A DNA stretch of 7,650 nt, taken from NCBI GenBank assembly GCA_011524425.1, contig WTKI01000354.1, positions 1 to 7,650 of the forward strand, written 5' to 3'. The DNA is from Altererythrobacter sp. GTDB lineage: Bacteria > Pseudomonadota > Alphaproteobacteria > Sphingomonadales > Sphingomonadaceae. Numbering within the stretch: position 1 is the stretch's first letter; each line of letters opens with the position of its first letter. Positions 6,358-7,650 of this stretch are shown in pieces. The notes under the pieces are model-generated. The model saw only the letters and a list, made by a program, of their open reading frames with translations. It did no database searches and was not told the origin of the DNA. Position numbers and translations under genes: made by a program.

Positions 6358-7650
6358 GGCGCTCTGCGGATATCGAGGATTGTCACAGGTTCTGCCAGCA
6401 ATTGCCCTTTGAGGAAGCCTTCGCCTTTGTCAGGATCAATTGGCGCCTGCTGGATATCAATCACAGTATCCATCCCATCGATGACATAGCCAAAGACAGC
6501 AAACCCGGCTTTGCGGCTTGGGTCTTCATGGTCCGGATCGGCATCCAGCCCGCGTTGGTCCAGGATCATGATGGAGAAGTCTCCGGTCGCCGTGCCCGGT
6601 TCAAACCTCGCCATGGAGAGCGCCCCGTCCAAATGGCTTAGTCCGGTTTCATTCGTGGGTTCATGAGCGATGGGGGCCAGAATTCGATCAGGGCGATTTT
6701 GCGTTCCGCACTGGACGAAACCGCTGGGGCCGGGCGCGCCCTGAACGCGCATGGCGCGGTAGCAGCGCGTATCCTTGAACCGGCCTTCATCGACATAGGC
6801 TAAGAAATTGGCGACAGTGACCGGCGCGCGCTCTGTTTCCAGCTGAACGTAGATTTTGCCCACACTCGTTTCGATCACGACATTGTCCGTCTTGAAGACT
6901 TTTTCCGGAACACCGGGAGTGGTGGCAGCCCGCGCACTGACTTCGAATTTCATCAGCAGATTGCGCTGGTCATTGCTGAAATTGTTGTCGGAGATGATGT
7001 AAAGAAAGGTCTTGGCACCCTCTTCACGCACGGCGAGGCCTTCGAAGTTGTCGACGGTCAGCTCGGGGCCCCAATGTGCGAGTGTCTCTCGATTGCCATC
7101 TGGGCTGAGAGCGACAATCGCGGTGCTGTTTCCGATCGCCGGGATATAGCTGCGGAAGAGAACGAAGCACACGCCATTGCTTGCGCAGTCTGCGTCGGTC
7201 GGCACGCCATTCAAGCCTTCAAGCGGGGGAGGGGTCGCAATCGAAAAGCCTGCTAGTCCGCTCGCACTTTGGCGCAGGCAATTGTGCCCGTCTCGAGCTT
7301 GGCGTTCAGCACAGGCAATCCAGCCCTCGGGTGTAGTCGCTAAGGTCTCCAATCCGCTATTGCCTTCAAGGATAGGCATGAGCTGTGAGAGATCGAGCGA
7401 AGCGGGCTGGGCATCATCGGTCAGATCGGAGTAACGCCAAACGCGGTGATTGCGTTCAAAAGCAACCAGCCAGTTGCCCTCAGCGTCCAGCGCGATCGCT
7501 TCTGCGTCCCCATGATCCTTGCGGCGCAATCTCTTGCCACGTTCGTCAAGCAGTTCGCCGATCTCTATTTCAATGACATCTGTAAGTCGTCCCTGAATGG
7601 CATCGGGCGTCAGGATCAACCAGTGGCCGGAATCTGCCACCGCGTAGAGC
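6342..7650 (-). CDS. Phytase-like/esterase-like domain fused to a cyclophilin peptidyl-prolyl isomerase (N terminus cut by window edge)
   Basis: The frame stays open to the right edge (7649), so the gene starts outside the window. A GTG at 7640 lies inside the conserved stretch LYAVADSGHWL and is an internal Val. Counted from that codon there are 432 residues. Residues 1-234 look like the 'esterase-like activity of phytase' domain (Pfam Phytase-like): DAEAIALDAEGNWLVAFE, SGLETLA, and the closing block NFEGLAVREE ... LYIISDNNF ... NLLMKFEV. Residues 253-427 are a cyclophilin: VVIETSVGKIYVQL, APVTVANFLAYV, CYRAMR then GFVQCGTQ (matching the catalytic Arg and the Phe-x-Gln of FHRV...F-M-Q), DFSIMI, and FAVFGYVIDGMD. 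Some active-site positions differ from the classical pattern. The expected role is envelope protein folding by proline isomerisation; the first domain's substrate is unknown. A linker of about 18 residues (SARAATTPGVPEKVF) joins them without a stop. Such cyclophilins are usually separate exported proteins, so the fusion is unusual to me. Confidence 0.85.
   Translation of the reverse strand, partial: LYAVADSGHWLILTPDAIQGRLTDVIEIEIGELLDERGKRLRRKDHGDAEAIALDAEGNWLVAFERNHRVWRYSDLTDDAQPASLDLSQLMPILEGNSGLETLATTPEGWIACAERQARDGHNCLRQSASGLAGFSIATPPPLEGLNGVPTDADCASNGVCFVLFRSYIPAIGNSTAIVALSPDGNRETLAHWGPELTVDNFEGLAVREEGAKTFLYIISDNNFSNDQRNLLMKFEVSARAATTPGVPEKVFKTDNVVIETSVGKIYVQLETERAPVTVANFLAYVDEGRFKDTRCYRAMRVQGAPGPSGFVQCGTQNRPDRILAPIAHEPTNETGLSHLDGALSMARFEPGTATGDFSIMILDQRGLDADPDHEDPSRKAGFAVFGYVIDGMDTVIDIQQAPIDPDKGEGFLKGQLLAEPVTILDIRRAPQPAE

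Noticed and set aside
7638..7640. GTG at 7640 as start of the phytase-like/cyclophilin gene
   Set aside because: The frame continues open to the window edge and the preceding codons (LYA) belong to the conserved LYAVADSGHWL stretch, so the gene is truncated by the window rather than starting here.

Overview
The window looks like chromosomal DNA from an alphaproteobacterium, most likely of the Sphingomonadales/Erythrobacteraceae type. This is inferred from the moderately high GC content, the alphaproteobacterial sdhCDA order and protein character, and the presence of a subclass B3 metallo-beta-lactamase-like enzyme and a bacterial C13 peptidase. There are no tRNA or rRNA genes, CRISPR arrays, insertion sequences or phage genes. 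The longest non-coding stretches are about 130-140 bp, so coding density is high.

Layout: (1) Positions 1-1887, minus strand: a compact three-gene run transcribed right to left. It holds a short-chain dehydrogenase/reductase (SDR), a subclass B3 metallo-beta-lactamase fold protein with an export signal, and the start of prmA (ribosomal protein L11 methyltransferase), which is cut by the window edge. The genes overlap by 11 or 23 bp and by 4 bp (ATGA), so translational coupling is likely. (2) Positions 1888-2018: a divergent intergenic region. (3) Positions 2019-4620, plus strand: sdhC, sdhD and sdhA, i.e. the two heme b membrane anchors and the flavoprotein of succinate dehydrogenase (complex II). 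(4) Positions 4644-5210, plus strand: an AT-rich two-helix membrane protein with a soluble, possibly PH-like, domain, sitting where sdhB would normally be. (5) Positions 5349-6341, plus strand: an exported C13 (legumain/caspase-clan) peptidase with a visible His/Cys dyad. (6) Positions 6342-7650, minus strand: a two-domain exported-type protein, phytase-like/esterase-like propeller followed by a cyclophilin peptidyl-prolyl isomerase. It converges on the C13 gene with directly abutting stop codons and is truncated at its N terminus by the window edge.

How the genes work together: sdhCDA encode three of the four subunits of complex II. The iron-sulfur subunit (sdhB) is not in this window and cannot directly follow on the same strand. 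The three genes on the left have no obvious common pathway; their coupling points to shared transcription rather than shared chemistry. The C13 peptidase and the phytase-like/cyclophilin protein both look like cell-envelope proteins and are convergent.

No wholly unknown system is evident. The points most worth a second look are the phytase-like/cyclophilin fusion, the C13 peptidase, the missing sdhB with a compositionally different gene in its place, and the coupling of a B3 beta-lactamase-like gene to prmA.
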